Below are positions 29,308 to 37,766 of a DNA stretch of 64,000 nt, one piece after another. The notes beneath the pieces are model-generated. The model saw only the letters and a program-made list of their open reading frames with translations, was not told the DNA's origin and made no database searches. The first letter of the stretch is position 1, and every line of letters starts with the position of its first letter. A program made the translations under genes and the position numbers. This DNA comes from a virus: positions 1 to 64,000 of the IMG/VR virus record IMGVR_UViG_3300037882_002024. One strand, written 5' to 3'.

Positions 29308-32212
29308 ATTTTGCTCGATGATCGAGCCGCCCAGCGAAGAGCTTCTGACGCTGCAGAACAAGTACGAGAACAGTTTCTACGAATTTACCAAGGCCATGTG
29401 GCCGATCATCGAGCCTGCGGCCCCGTGGGTCGATGGCTATATCGTGCAGTGCGAGTGTGAGCATTGGGAAGCCGTCCTACGCGGCGACATCAAGAAGCTC
29501 ATCATCAATCAACCTCCACGGCATGGGAAGCCCGTGGACGAACGGGCACTCGTCCTGATGGCCAGCGGCCAAAGGAAGATGCTACGAGATGTTGTTGTTG
29601 GCGATGCCGTTATCACTCACAAGGGGCGCGCCAAGAAAGTAACAGCAGTCTATGAGCAAGGTCTGCTGCCTGTGCTGCGCATCATGACGAACGCCGGGCG
29701 GGTAGTGCGCGCTGCATATGACCACCCTTTCCTAACGGCAGATGGATGGAAGCGCGCCGATCAGCTTCGACTTGGTGATTCTCTGGCCGTGGTGTCGATG
29801 TACGGCGGCTTTGATAAGTCATCGGACTATATGACCGATTACGAGTTCCGCTTGGCTGGCTATTTCATCGGCGACGGTGCCACTAAAATATATAAGTCAT
29901 CGAGCGCTTGTAGCATCACATGCAAAGACGCTGTCGAAGGCGCTGACCTTATGGCCTGCGCAGCGGCAATGGGCTTTGCGGTCAACCACACGCCGCGCAA
30001 CTATCGCTATAACTTTTCAGACGGCGCGCGTAGTTGGTTGCATGCTGTAGGGATTGCTGGCCACGGCTCGTACACCAAGCGCGTTCCCGAATTTGTTTTC
30101 CGTGGCAGCAATGACCAAGTAGCGCAGTTTGTTGGGGCCTACTTTGCGTGTGATGGTTATGTAAGCGCCAAGGGGCGCGGCCGCGAAAAGAGGATGCGAG
30201 AGGATTTAGAGTTTAGCTTTTCGAGTGTCAGTCGTGCGCTTCTTGAGGACGTGCAGCACTTGCTTGCGCGTCTTGGGATCATGATGCGGCTGCGTGCTAA
30301 GCGCCAAAAGATGGCCGATGGATCGAGCTACGACAGTTTTTTGTTGGTTGCCACCAGCCAAGAAGAGGTTGCTAAATTCGCTGATCGTATTCCCGTTCGG
30401 CACACAAAAGCTACGCGGCTTGCCAAAGAGAGGTTTCAGCGACAGCGCTTTAATGAGGCCTTGCACGCAGACAGCATCGTAGTAATTGAGCCGGACGGCG
30501 AAGCCGTTTGTCGGTGCCTGTCAGTGGACGACGATCAAACGTTTACGGCAAGCGACCTCGTTGTTCACAACAGCATACGCGCAGCGGTAGCGTTCTGCAC
30601 GTGGACATGGACGCAGAAGCCGCACTACCGCTTCATTTACGCAAGCTACTCGGACATGCTGGTAAAGCGGGACAGCATCCGCAGCCGCGACGTTATCCTG
30701 CATGAGTGGTATCGCAATTTTTGGGGCAACAAATTCCGGCTGAAATACGACCGCAACACGCAGCACGTATTCGAGAATACGCAACGAGGCTTCCGCTTTG
30801 CCACCACGCCCGGCGGCGTGGCGACAGGGGAAGGCGCCGAGATTATCATTGGCGATGACCTTGTGAGCGCCGAGGGGGCACGCAGCAAAGCCGAGAACGA
30901 ACTCGTGTACCGCTTCTGGACACAGACGCTCGGTAGCCGCGTGAACGATCCATCGAACGTGGCGCGCGTGCTTACCATGCAGCGCTTTAACCGTGCTGAC
31001 ATCGCGGGGCGCATGATCGCCGAGGAGCATGGCTACGAAACGCTCGTGCTTCCCTTCGAGTGCGAGCGTAAGCGCTACTTCCTGCCGACCAAAGAGAATG
31101 CTGTTGACAGGCCCCGTGATGCCATCGTGCCGACGAAGTTGCAGCTAGCCGACCCGGCCTTGATGGATAACCGCAAGGAAGGCGAGCTATTGTGGCCTGA
31201 GCGATTTTCGCCTACGGCGGCGAAAGAGTTCAAGCTGAGTATTGGGGCAGGCGTTCCGGGACAGCTACAGCAGCGTCCTAGCGCTGAAGGCGGCTCGATT
31301 GTGCGCTCGGAGCGCTTCCAGCTATGCTACGAGACGTGGATCGACGGTGCGCTGCACTTCGTTCTAGGCGAGGCCACCGAAGACACGCGCCCGCGCGTCG
31401 TGAAGGCGTCCGATTGCTTTTGGTTTCAGTGCGCTGATACTGCGCAGACAGCTACGACGAGTAATGACCCGACTGCTATCGGCACGTTCTGCCGCACGCC
31501 GTCCGGGGAGTTGATTGTTTACCACATCTTCTGCGAGCATCTGGAGTATCCGGACCAATGGCCCGCGATGTGTGAGCTACGCGTGGGACGCGCTGCATGG
31601 GACCGCTACAACCAGCGCTGGGCAGTGCGCGGGGCTGCGTTCCCGTGGCCGTGTCCTTTATCGTGGCAGGGCGTCGAGCCGAAGTCTACCGGGGAAAGCC
31701 TTATCCAGACAGCCCGGCGCGTCGGGATTGCCTTGCACCGCTTGAATGTGTACGCAGGCGACAAGCAGCAGCGTGGCGCGCCATTGGTGATGATGTATGA
31801 GCAAGGCATGGTATACCACTTGGCGTCCGGCCCGTGGCGCGTGGACATGGAAGAACAGATAAGCGAGTTCCCCAATGCAGCCCACGACGACATCTTCGAC
31901 ATCGTGAGCTACGCGGCGATGGAGTGCCAAACGATGGCGCTTACCATCTACAAAGGCGACTTGATTTACAACGCTAGCGTTGGCGAAACAATGGCACGCA
32001 ATGCCGAAGCGAGCGTACCGGACGTGTTTCGCGACCGTGGAAATGAGAGGCGTGATCGGTTGGCCGAGCCGGTCAAAGAGGCTGTGGGCGAAGTCGATGA
32101 GATTGCAGCTACACTTGCGGCGCTCGAAGCAGGCTACCAGCGTCAGCAAGTACAGGCCAACGAGCAGACATCGCCGCTTGACGACATCTTGCGTAGGCTG
32201 AATGGTGGCTAA
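29204..32212 (+). CDS. terL: Terminase large subunit interrupted by an intein
   Basis: 1002 residues as encoded; 655 after splicing. The ATPase P-loop PPRHGK-S is split exactly between Lys109 and Ser457 by a 347-residue intein. Downstream extein shows FIYASYSD, IIIGDDLV (Walker B) and a nuclease part with CADTAQTA and HDDIFDIVSYAA, the usual late Asp motif. The mature enzyme packages DNA into proheads and cuts it. Without splicing the P-loop is destroyed, so splicing is needed for packaging. The stop is in a palindrome. Confidence 0.95.
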   Translation: MADKVSRQRTINEILNPSETPDPLGSPMMAQLLNEFCSMIEPPSEELLTLQNKYENSFYEFTKAMWPIIEPAAPWVDGYIVQCECEHWEAVLRGDIKKLIINQPPRHGKPVDERALVLMASGQRKMLRDVVVGDAVITHKGRAKKVTAVYEQGLLPVLRIMTNAGRVVRAAYDHPFLTADGWKRADQLRLGDSLAVVSMYGGFDKSSDYMTDYEFRLAGYFIGDGATKIYKSSSACSITCKDAVEGADLMACAAAMGFAVNHTPRNYRYNFSDGARSWLHAVGIAGHGSYTKRVPEFVFRGSNDQVAQFVGAYFACDGYVSAKGRGREKRMREDLEFSFSSVSRALLEDVQHLLARLGIMMRLRAKRQKMADGSSYDSFLLVATSQEEVAKFADRIPVRHTKATRLAKERFQRQRFNEALHADSIVVIEPDGEAVCRCLSVDDDQTFTASDLVVHNSIRAAVAFCTWTWTQKPHYRFIYASYSDMLVKRDSIRSRDVILHEWYRNFWGNKFRLKYDRNTQHVFENTQRGFRFATTPGGVATGEGAEIIIGDDLVSAEGARSKAENELVYRFWTQTLGSRVNDPSNVARVLTMQRFNRADIAGRMIAEEHGYETLVLPFECERKRYFLPTKENAVDRPRDAIVPTKLQLADPALMDNRKEGELLWPERFSPTAAKEFKLSIGAGVPGQLQQRPSAEGGSIVRSERFQLCYETWIDGALHFVLGEATEDTRPRVVKASDCFWFQCADTAQTATTSNDPTAIGTFCRTPSGELIVYHIFCEHLEYPDQWPAMCELRVGRAAWDRYNQRWAVRGAAFPWPCPLSWQGVEPKSTGESLIQTARRVGIALHRLNVYAGDKQQRGAPLVMMYEQGMVYHLASGPWRVDMEEQISEFPNAAHDDIFDIVSYAAMECQTMALTIYKGDLIYNASVGETMARNAEASVPDVFRDRGNERRDRLAEPVKEAVGEVDEIAATLAALEAGYQRQQVQANEQTSPLDDILRRLNGG
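29531..30571 (+). other. LAGLIDADG intein in TerL
   Basis: Residues 110-456. N-terminal splicing block VDERALVLMASGQRKML with GD(A/S) turn, block B DHPFLTADGW with its His, two LAGLIDADG-type motifs (LAGYFIGDGA near 219 and FVGAYFACDG near 304), block F CLSVDDDQTF and block G VVHN followed by Ser. The first residue is Pro, not the usual Cys or Ser, so the first acyl shift cannot be standard. Insertion site is the ATPase P-loop, a favoured intein site. Confidence 0.92.
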
Positions 32213-32222
32213 AATAATTTAG
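32209..32222. repeat. CTAAAAnnTTTTAG palindrome, copy 18
   Basis: CTAAAATAATTTAG; contains the terL stop, 13 nt before ATG 32236. Confidence 0.92.
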
Positions 32223-32235
32223 TAACGAGGGCACT

Positions 32236-32655
32236 ATGACAGAGCGCATCATCACACAGTACGCGCGTGACGTTTGGATGCAGAACTACGGAAACGAAGC
32301 GTCGCTCGCGCTGCTAGAGCAGATTTTTACAAGTGCAGTGCTTGCGCCGAGCGATGTGCGCAATGTGCTTGAAAGGCCGTATCATATTAGAGGGGCCAGC
32401 GTGGTAGTGATGGTCAGCGATGGCTTGCCCGGAATTGCGTTGCTCGCGCACAAGAGCCGCAAGGGGCGCAGGTTGTTGCTGATGAATATGTTCGACATCG
32501 CAGGCGTGCTTGCAACCATCGAACGCGAACGGCAAGATGTGCCGCGCGAAGGGCATTACAGTAACTACGAGCGTGAATTACGAAGGGCATTCCGTGGAAC
32601 TAAGAAACGACGAAACGACCACGCGCGTCGCGCTGTGCGACTTGTGCCAGATTAA
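32236..32655 (+). CDS. Hypothetical protein, 139 aa
   Basis: ATG 32236 with AACGAGGG upstream. Helical first third, beta middle (GASVVVMVSDGLPGIALLA), very basic tail. The last 21 codons overlap the next gene. Not recognised. Confidence 0.7.
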   Translation: MTERIITQYARDVWMQNYGNEASLALLEQIFTSAVLAPSDVRNVLERPYHIRGASVVVMVSDGLPGIALLAHKSRKGRRLLLMNMFDIAGVLATIERERQDVPREGHYSNYERELRRAFRGTKKRRNDHARRAVRLVPD

Positions 32656-32827
32656 CGCGGCTGCGTTCTACTACAGTCCCAAGAAAATTAACCTTTGCCA
32701 GTCGTGCATCAAGCGGCGCGAGCGCAACCCCAAAACAGTGGTCAACGTGGGGCGCAGCCGGGGCCGCAACGGGCCGTGCCACTGCGGGAGTGGCAAGAAG
32801 TTTAAGCATTGTTGCAAGGGGAAGTAA
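32594..32827 (+). CDS. SEC-C motif zinc protein, 77 aa
   Basis: GTG 32594 with GAAGGGC upstream. Two zinc sites: CDLC...CQSC and a C-terminal SEC-C motif CHCGSGKKFKHCC. SEC-C motifs bind zinc and often mediate protein contacts, as in SecA. In this phage the role is unknown. TAATG coupling to the next gene. Confidence 0.82.
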   Translation: MELRNDETTTRVALCDLCQINAAAFYYSPKKINLCQSCIKRRERNPKTVVNVGRSRGRNGPCHCGSGKKFKHCCKGK

Positions 32828-33042
32828 TGACGATGCCGCATCTGGCCAACTGCGCGCACCAAGGTGATGGATGGTGCCTCGATTGTGTGCGCCCCCTGTA
32901 TGAGGCACGTTGCGATAGCATCAGCAAAGTGTTGAGCGCCGCGACGCTGCTTGCCTTGGTAAATGGTTTCACTCGCGAGCAGGTTGAGCGGCTTACGGTG
33001 GCGCAAATTCAAGAGCTACTAACTGAGAGAGGGTTAGCATGA
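32827..33042 (+). CDS. Small Cys/His protein, 71 aa
   Basis: TAATG start. CAHQGDGWCLDCV near the N-terminus is a likely zinc site; the rest is helical. Function unknown. Confidence 0.72.
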   Translation: MTMPHLANCAHQGDGWCLDCVRPLYEARCDSISKVLSAATLLALVNGFTREQVERLTVAQIQELLTERGLA

Positions 33043-33446
33043 AGAGTGTTCAAGACTTTTGCGCTGCGATGGAGCGCTATCGCGTTAAAGGCGTGGATGG
33101 TGAAGACGGCAAAGGCGCGCGCAATGGGTTGTTTCATATCCCGATGCAGCTAGGCAAAGACCGCTACAACCTTGTCGTGGTGTGCAGCGACGCAATGCGC
33201 TGGATGGAAGACGGCTTGCAAGGCCAGTCTTTCGACCACGTGTCGATCAGCTTACAGAACAGTCCGCGTTGGCCAACGCACGCCGAGATAAAGATTGCGC
33301 GCGACCTTGTGTTTGGCCCCAACGAAGTCGTTGTGCAGTTCCATCCGACCAAGGGGCGCACGCCAAGCGCCAAGCTGGTGATTCATTTGTGGTGTGCTTT
33401 GAATCCTGACGCTGTTGCCGTTCCTGACCCCAAGGCCGTGAACTAA
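33039..33446 (+). CDS. DUF7694-like phage protein, 135 aa
   Basis: ATGA overlap. Core pattern FDHVSISLQNSPRWPT...IKIARDLVFGPNEVVVQFHP and a late HLW, which fits a small domain repeatedly seen in phages (W/FDHVSVS...PTW...KDLF...VVQFHP...HLW). Function unknown. Confidence 0.72.
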   Translation: MKSVQDFCAAMERYRVKGVDGEDGKGARNGLFHIPMQLGKDRYNLVVVCSDAMRWMEDGLQGQSFDHVSISLQNSPRWPTHAEIKIARDLVFGPNEVVVQFHPTKGRTPSAKLVIHLWCALNPDAVAVPDPKAVN

Positions 33447-33453
33447 CACGCGG

Positions 33454-33467
33454 CTAAAATCTTTTAG
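33454..33467. repeat. CTAAAAnnTTTTAG palindrome, copy 19
   Basis: CTAAAATCTTTTAG, ends 10 nt before ATG 33478. Confidence 0.92.
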
Positions 33468-33477
33468 TGAGCAGTCG

Positions 33478-34191
33478 ATGCAGAGCCGCGAAGTAGCCGC
33501 AAGTGAGCGCCCGATTATTTTGTGTGGGGCCTGTGGCAGCCAGCAAGTGATATTCTCTTCTGCGCAAGTGGTGTGCGCCAACTGTGCCGTCTCGCTGGCG
33601 GTGCTAGGGGAAGCGGGGCGCATGACCCTTAACGAGAAGGCCATCAACTTGCGTCCGCTGATTGATTGCGGGCGCATTACTTATGCGCGTAGCGGCCAAC
33701 GCGTCATGTATATTTGGAATAACCAGCCACGTCGCATTGCCGCGCATGACAGCGAGCCACTTGAGGCTACTGCTGTTGAGTTAGAGACAATTGAGGACGC
33801 AGGTGCGTTGCTCACTAGCCACAAAATTCAGATTGCAGCATTCTTTTCTGCTTGCCAACAGCGCGCCGAGCATGTAGCAGAGCTAGGCGGGCGCATCACT
33901 ATCGTGACATCGCCACCGGAATCGAGCAAGGGCTGCGGCGATGTGCGCATGATTGTTGAGGCGCACACGCATGAACCAACAGACGACCGCAACAGCGGCG
34001 TGGTGTTCCGCACATTCCGGGGGTGCCCGCGCTGCGGTGAGGCGCACCAGATGGTAGCGTTTTGGCGTTATGCACGGCCAACAGTTGTTGATGGGAGAGC
34101 CAAGGTGTCGCACTTCGCGAGTTGCCCTAGCACTGGCGAGCCGATAAACCTAATCACTAACGGGAGAAGCAAAGGTGAAAAAATCGCATGA
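33478..34191 (+). CDS. Double zinc-ribbon protein, 237 aa
   Basis: Zinc ribbon 1: CGACG...CANC (about 16-36). Zinc ribbon 2: CPRCGEAH with CPSTGEP further on (about 182-222). Linker is mixed alpha/beta. Probably nucleic-acid or nucleoprotein binding. Overlaps the next start by 17 nt. Confidence 0.72.
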   Translation: MQSREVAASERPIILCGACGSQQVIFSSAQVVCANCAVSLAVLGEAGRMTLNEKAINLRPLIDCGRITYARSGQRVMYIWNNQPRRIAAHDSEPLEATAVELETIEDAGALLTSHKIQIAAFFSACQQRAEHVAELGGRITIVTSPPESSKGCGDVRMIVEAHTHEPTDDRNSGVVFRTFRGCPRCGEAHQMVAFWRYARPTVVDGRAKVSHFASCPSTGEPINLITNGRSKGEKIA

Positions 34192-34417
34192 GGACAGCAG
34201 CGACAGAAGCGACGGCAGCGACGGCAGCACGCGCTTGGATGCAATTGGGTCGATGCCTAACTTGGCCCTCAGAGGTTACGTCGTCTGCGGCATCGGTGAG
34301 AGCCAAGCCTACACTGAGGGGCGCCAAGCAAAAGTTGCTGGCCAGCTACCTAGCGCTTGCCCTTACAGAAATGGAGCGCCCGACTATGCGCAATGGTACA
34401 GGGGATACAGTGAGTAA
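34175..34417 (+). CDS. Hypothetical protein, 80 aa
   Basis: GTG 34175 with GGGAGAAGCAAAGG upstream. Ser/Asp/Gly-rich N-terminal third, then YVVCGIGESQAYTEGRQ and a Tyr-rich end. Function unknown. Confidence 0.6.
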   Translation: MKKSHEDSSDRSDGSDGSTRLDAIGSMPNLALRGYVVCGIGESQAYTEGRQAKVAGQLPSACPYRNGAPDYAQWYRGYSE

Positions 34418-34820
34418 CGAGAGCAGCGCCTACGATTGGGCCGACAACGCGTTAGCTGAGAAGGCGTCCGCGCACCGCAAGGGGCGCATCAAGCTGGGCC
34501 TGTGGAAGCGCTGCAAGGCGCATCTAGCAGGCTGGCTGGCAGGGCGCCGCGACGCTGCAAGGGTGGAGCTAGCGGTCGAGGCCGTAGCCTATTCATACTC
34601 CACGGCCCTGATGCGCGTAGCCGATCTTGAGGCCGAGCTAAGCCGCAAGACTAACGAGGCGCTTGGCCTCAAAGCAGAACTCGAAGCCTGTGAGAGCAGT
34701 CTGAAAATCTCACAGTTGGAAGTAACCTTGTTAGCCGAAGCGAACAACCGGAACATTGAGCGCATCCGAGCGGAGCGCGCCGTTGTTGCAGAGCTAACCA
34801 ACGGAGCGAAAGTGCAATGA
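34410..34820 (+). CDS. Coiled-coil protein, 136 aa
   Basis: GTG 34410 with CAGGGGA upstream. Basic middle followed by a heptad helix (about 60-130, ALMRVADLEAELSRK). A longer frame upstream exists but overlaps a better gene. Not recognised. Confidence 0.65.
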   Translation: MSNESSAYDWADNALAEKASAHRKGRIKLGLWKRCKAHLAGWLAGRRDAARVELAVEAVAYSYSTALMRVADLEAELSRKTNEALGLKAELEACESSLKISQLEVTLLAEANNRNIERIRAERAVVAELTNGAKVQ

Positions 34821-35323
34821 CGAAGGTAAAATTTTTTAGTGGCATGCTGCTAGGCGTCATGCTAGCAACCGCCGCGATGGTATCCGTAGACTTGCGCGCT
34901 CAGCCGAAGGGCAAAGAGCCAGAGCTTAAGGTGGTGGTGCCGGTTGACTTGCCGAAGTCGCCGCCCGCCGGACCGAAGGATGACGCGCTCTATGTGTGGC
35001 AACAGCCAGAGCGTGGCTATCAGTCCGTCATCATCTTGAAGGCTACGGCACCAGATCGGCTAGAATGCGGCCTGCTCGTGCCGATTACGCTGCGACTCAA
35101 AGACATCGAGGCCGTGCCGGGGAGAGAGCAAGACATTATGAAGGCGCTTGGTGACGAGGCCGTAGGGCGCCTGATGACTGCAGCGCTGGCAGGGCGCGTG
35201 GAAGACGGCTCAACCTACGCTGATTTTTGGGCAGGCAAGGAACGCGGCTGGCTGTCCGATTCGATGCTTAAGAGCGGCCTGTATCGCAAGAAGCAAGTCG
35301 TCATTCCGCCAGCGAAAAAATAG
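34817..35323 (+). CDS. Exported protein with distant nuclease-like features
   Basis: 168 residues, ATGA overlap. Signal peptide to about residue 29 (DLRAQP). The C-terminal half (ITLRLKDIEAVPG, later GWLSDSMLKSGLYR) faintly recalls the thermonuclease fold, but catalytic Arg/Glu/Arg cannot be mapped, so activity is doubtful. Codons 4-8 coincide with a palindrome copy. Followed by a strong terminator. Confidence 0.65.
   Translation: MTKVKFFSGMLLGVMLATAAMVSVDLRAQPKGKEPELKVVVPVDLPKSPPAGPKDDALYVWQQPERGYQSVIILKATAPDRLECGLLVPITLRLKDIEAVPGREQDIMKALGDEAVGRLMTAALAGRVEDGSTYADFWAGKERGWLSDSMLKSGLYRKKQVVIPPAKK
34826..34839. repeat. CTAAAAnnTTTTAG palindrome, copy 20 (inside a gene)
   Basis: GTAAAATTTTTTAG encodes VKFFS at the very start of the exported protein. 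Confidence 0.8.
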
Positions 35324-35349
35324 CGCAGGGCAGGCAACAAGGTAATCGA

Positions 35350-35379
35350 GAAGCGGCCACATGGCCGCTTCTTTTTTTT
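35350..35379 (+). terminator. Rho-independent terminator
   Basis: GAAGCGGCC (35350-35358) pairs with GGCCGCTTC (35363-35371); eight T follow. Only 10 nt separate it from ATG 35390 and the spacer supplies GGAG, so it could attenuate that gene. Confidence 0.93.
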
Positions 35380-35389
35380 GGAGTTCATA

Positions 35390-36181
35390 ATGATTCGTTG
35401 GCTACTGCGCGTCACAGGCCTTGCCTTCCTGATTCGGCGCACCGAGTTTAACCGTCCGCGCTTGAGCTTGCAGCTAATCAAGTTTGGCAACGATAGCGAA
35501 CTCACAGGCCGTTGGACGCTGTGCGTGCTTAACCAGTTCGTGCGCCTGTGGGATTCACGCACGCCTTTGGTCGATCCTGATGGCATGCTCGACGGCTATG
35601 GCGTGTATTACTGCAGCGATTTGAAGACGCTCGTATTATGCTGGGGTTCCATACGCTCGCGTGGCTCAAGGCATTGGCGTATTCCGATGCCGTGGCAACG
35701 ACGACGCCTGACGCACGAGGCCTTGCTGAAAGACGGTACGTGGCGCAAGCTCGCGTGGATTGAGGGCTGGTTGTCATGGCGCGGGCTGCGTTACGCGCAG
35801 AGTCCGTGGAAACCAGAAGAGCTTGCAGCCCTTGCAGGCCAGCAGCCGGACCCGCCTTACCCCGATGTGGTGCCTCAGTGGGTAAACGTGAGGCCGTTCT
35901 TTTATCGCTTGCGCAGTGGAGCGCATCAAGATACAGTAGCCACCATCACCTGTGACCGATCGAAGTATACTTGGGCGCTATTCTGTTGGTTGCGTTTGCC
36001 TATCGTGACGAGGTGCCATCGTGCGCTGTGGTTCAGCTTAGCTGACGAGATTGGCGCAGGCGTTGGGAGTTATAAGGGCGGCACCGTTGGCGCAGGCGAT
36101 TATCTTAAGCGCGGCGAGTTGCCTTTGCTGGGCGCGCTGCGCATCGAGATTGAATGGTCGAAGCGCCATCGTTTCGGGTAA
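35390..36181 (+). CDS. Hypothetical protein, 263 aa
   Basis: ATG 35390 with TTGGAG upstream. Basic, Trp-rich protein (WRKLAWIEGWLSWRGLRYAQ). N-terminal 20 residues are hydrophobic but interrupted by Arg. No family recognised. Confidence 0.7.
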   Translation: MIRWLLRVTGLAFLIRRTEFNRPRLSLQLIKFGNDSELTGRWTLCVLNQFVRLWDSRTPLVDPDGMLDGYGVYYCSDLKTLVLCWGSIRSRGSRHWRIPMPWQRRRLTHEALLKDGTWRKLAWIEGWLSWRGLRYAQSPWKPEELAALAGQQPDPPYPDVVPQWVNVRPFFYRLRSGAHQDTVATITCDRSKYTWALFCWLRLPIVTRCHRALWFSLADEIGAGVGSYKGGTVGAGDYLKRGELPLLGALRIEIEWSKRHRFG

Positions 36182-36185
36182 AGTC

Positions 36186-36308
36186 GTGACAAACATGCAG
36201 CGCGACCATTATTGCTGTCGTTGGCGTGGTGTGGCAGACGTTGAATCGGCAGCCGTCTTGTGTAGCATCATCGAGAGCAGTCACGACGCAGCCGTGCGAG
36301 CGCCATGA
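36186..36308 (+). CDS. Possible small protein, 40 aa
   Basis: GTG 36186 (alternative ATG 36195) to TGA 36308. It begins with a QRDHYCCRW segment. Weak ribosome-binding site; kept because it fills the gap before the next palindrome. Confidence 0.35.
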   Translation: MTNMQRDHYCCRWRGVADVESAAVLCSIIESSHDAAVRAP

Positions 36309-36316
36309 CGCCTTGG

Positions 36317-36330
36317 CTAAAATTTTTTAG
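36317..36330. repeat. CTAAAAnnTTTTAG palindrome, copy 21
   Basis: CTAAAATTTTTTAG, followed by a GGGGA site and ATG 36348. Confidence 0.92.
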
Positions 36331-36347
36331 TAAATTGGGGACAGCTA

Positions 36348-37394
36348 ATGGCAATGCAGATTGGTCTTTTGAAGTCGTACACCGACGTCATTGCGCGCAT
36401 GTATCAAGAAATGAGCCGCGTGTTAGGCGTCACGGGCGGGAGCTATGCCGGGGGCAGTATGCTGGAGCTTGCCAACAGGCTGCTCAATCTCACAGTGGTC
36501 ACCAGCGATGACTATGACGTTGAGGAAGATTTTAACAAGCTGAGCTACGACCTGCGCACCAACGTCACCGCCGACAAGGTTTGGCTGCGCAACTTTTGGG
36601 ACAGCATTCAACAGCTAGACGACCACTATCAAGAGCATGGACCCACAGGCATCAACAGCGCGGTGGTGTCGCTGCAAACCATGCTAGAGTATTGCAACAC
36701 GCCCGGCGGCGGGGAGAAGTTTATGCACATGCTTAGCCCGTATTTCAGCGACTTGGTCTATATGATGACAGGCACGCGGCCTGCTGAGCCGTGGTACTAT
36801 CACGGCAAAGGCATCGAGTTTAACTTGACCAGTGGCAGCATGGCCTCGCGTGCCGTGGGCGGCGCGTTCACGCATAACGAAGACTATGACCCGAACTACG
36901 CCGAGCTAGTCCCGCTGGTCGAAGTCATCACAGCGTTTAGTGGCGGGAGCGCGCCGCCCACGGTAACGATTGCAGGAACCGACGACGAAGGCGAAACCAC
37001 AACGACGTGGACCTGCACACTGACAGGCAACAACCCCACAGGCCCCACATCCACAACGCTGAGCGCCGACCTTGCCACTGAAGGCTTTGTACGCGTCACG
37101 GTGGGGCTTGGTTCGATAACGGGCGTGGTCCGTGGAAGCGTGTTGGTGATCGCCTACGGCACCACCAAGCAAGAGACAGTCGTGGTGGAGAGCGTCAGCG
37201 GCAGCGACATAACCGCCGTGTTCCGCTACGATCATTCGTCGGGGGACAACGTGGATGTGATCCCGACTCACGAGACAACGCCGAGCGTGGCGAACCGCCG
37301 CATTCGCAGCGTGTCGAACATCACCATCGGCACCACAGGGCACGTTGCGGGCACCGTCCTTGTGGCCGGGCGCTGTGATCGTGTGGCTGCATAA
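36348..37394 (+). CDS. Probable structural protein, 348 aa
   Basis: Residues 1-190 are helical/mixed (LLKSYTDVIARMYQEMSRVL). Residues 190-345 are Thr/Ser/Gly/Val-rich beta sequence (PPTVTIAGTDD, RVTVGLGSITGVV) like Ig-like or decoration domains of phage virion proteins. No Cys-rich motif, no signal peptide. Function inferred from composition. Confidence 0.7.
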   Translation: MAMQIGLLKSYTDVIARMYQEMSRVLGVTGGSYAGGSMLELANRLLNLTVVTSDDYDVEEDFNKLSYDLRTNVTADKVWLRNFWDSIQQLDDHYQEHGPTGINSAVVSLQTMLEYCNTPGGGEKFMHMLSPYFSDLVYMMTGTRPAEPWYYHGKGIEFNLTSGSMASRAVGGAFTHNEDYDPNYAELVPLVEVITAFSGGSAPPTVTIAGTDDEGETTTTWTCTLTGNNPTGPTSTTLSADLATEGFVRVTVGLGSITGVVRGSVLVIAYGTTKQETVVVESVSGSDITAVFRYDHSSGDNVDVIPTHETTPSVANRRIRSVSNITIGTTGHVAGTVLVAGRCDRVAA

Positions 37395-37404
37395 GGGGCC
37401 TCGT

Positions 37405-37671
37405 ATGTATTTTGTTGTTGTCACGGGCGCAATTGCGTGGGCCTTGACGATGTTGTGGATGATCCTGTGCATTCACCGACTTCGGCTTGCGCGCGAGCGC
37501 CAAGAACGCTATGACGCAGAGCGCATCAAAGCGCCTTGGTTAGGTGGCCCGCCGAACCCCAGCGCGAAGCCGTGCAAGCCTTGTCGCGGCTCTGGCGGAA
37601 ATCATTACAGTGCTGACGGCAGTTGCCTTGACTGCCTCGGCACAGGAGTTGAAAAATGCAAGATACACTAA
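37405..37671 (+). CDS. Membrane protein with DnaJ-type zinc motif, 88 aa
   Basis: One span (about 3-22), then a basic stretch and CKPCRGSGG...CLDCLGTG, two CxxCxGxG units as in DnaJ. Adjacent GroES suggests a link to folding, but no J domain is present. Confidence 0.72.
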   Translation: MYFVVVTGAIAWALTMLWMILCIHRLRLARERQERYDAERIKAPWLGGPPNPSAKPCKPCRGSGGNHYSADGSCLDCLGTGVEKCKIH

Positions 37672-37766
37672 TCGGCCTCGCGCTCGTCGCGGGCCTTGTC
37701 ATTGCAGGCGTCATCATGCTAGGGCTGGTGATGCCTGCGCTCATTTCGAGGAGTCGCAGGCGATGA
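37656..37766 (+). CDS. Single-span membrane micro-protein, 36 aa
   Basis: ATG 37656 with CAGGAG 9 nt upstream; stop 37764-37766 overlaps the GroES start (ATGA). One span (LIGLALVAGLVIAGVIMLGL) and a basic tail SRSRRR. Coupling on both sides supports it. Confidence 0.7.
   Translation: MQDTLIGLALVAGLVIAGVIMLGLVMPALISRSRRR

Noticed and set aside
36305-36511. Frame of 68 aa starting at ATG 36305
   Set aside because: It overlaps the well-supported gene at 36348 for most of its length and has no site of its own.
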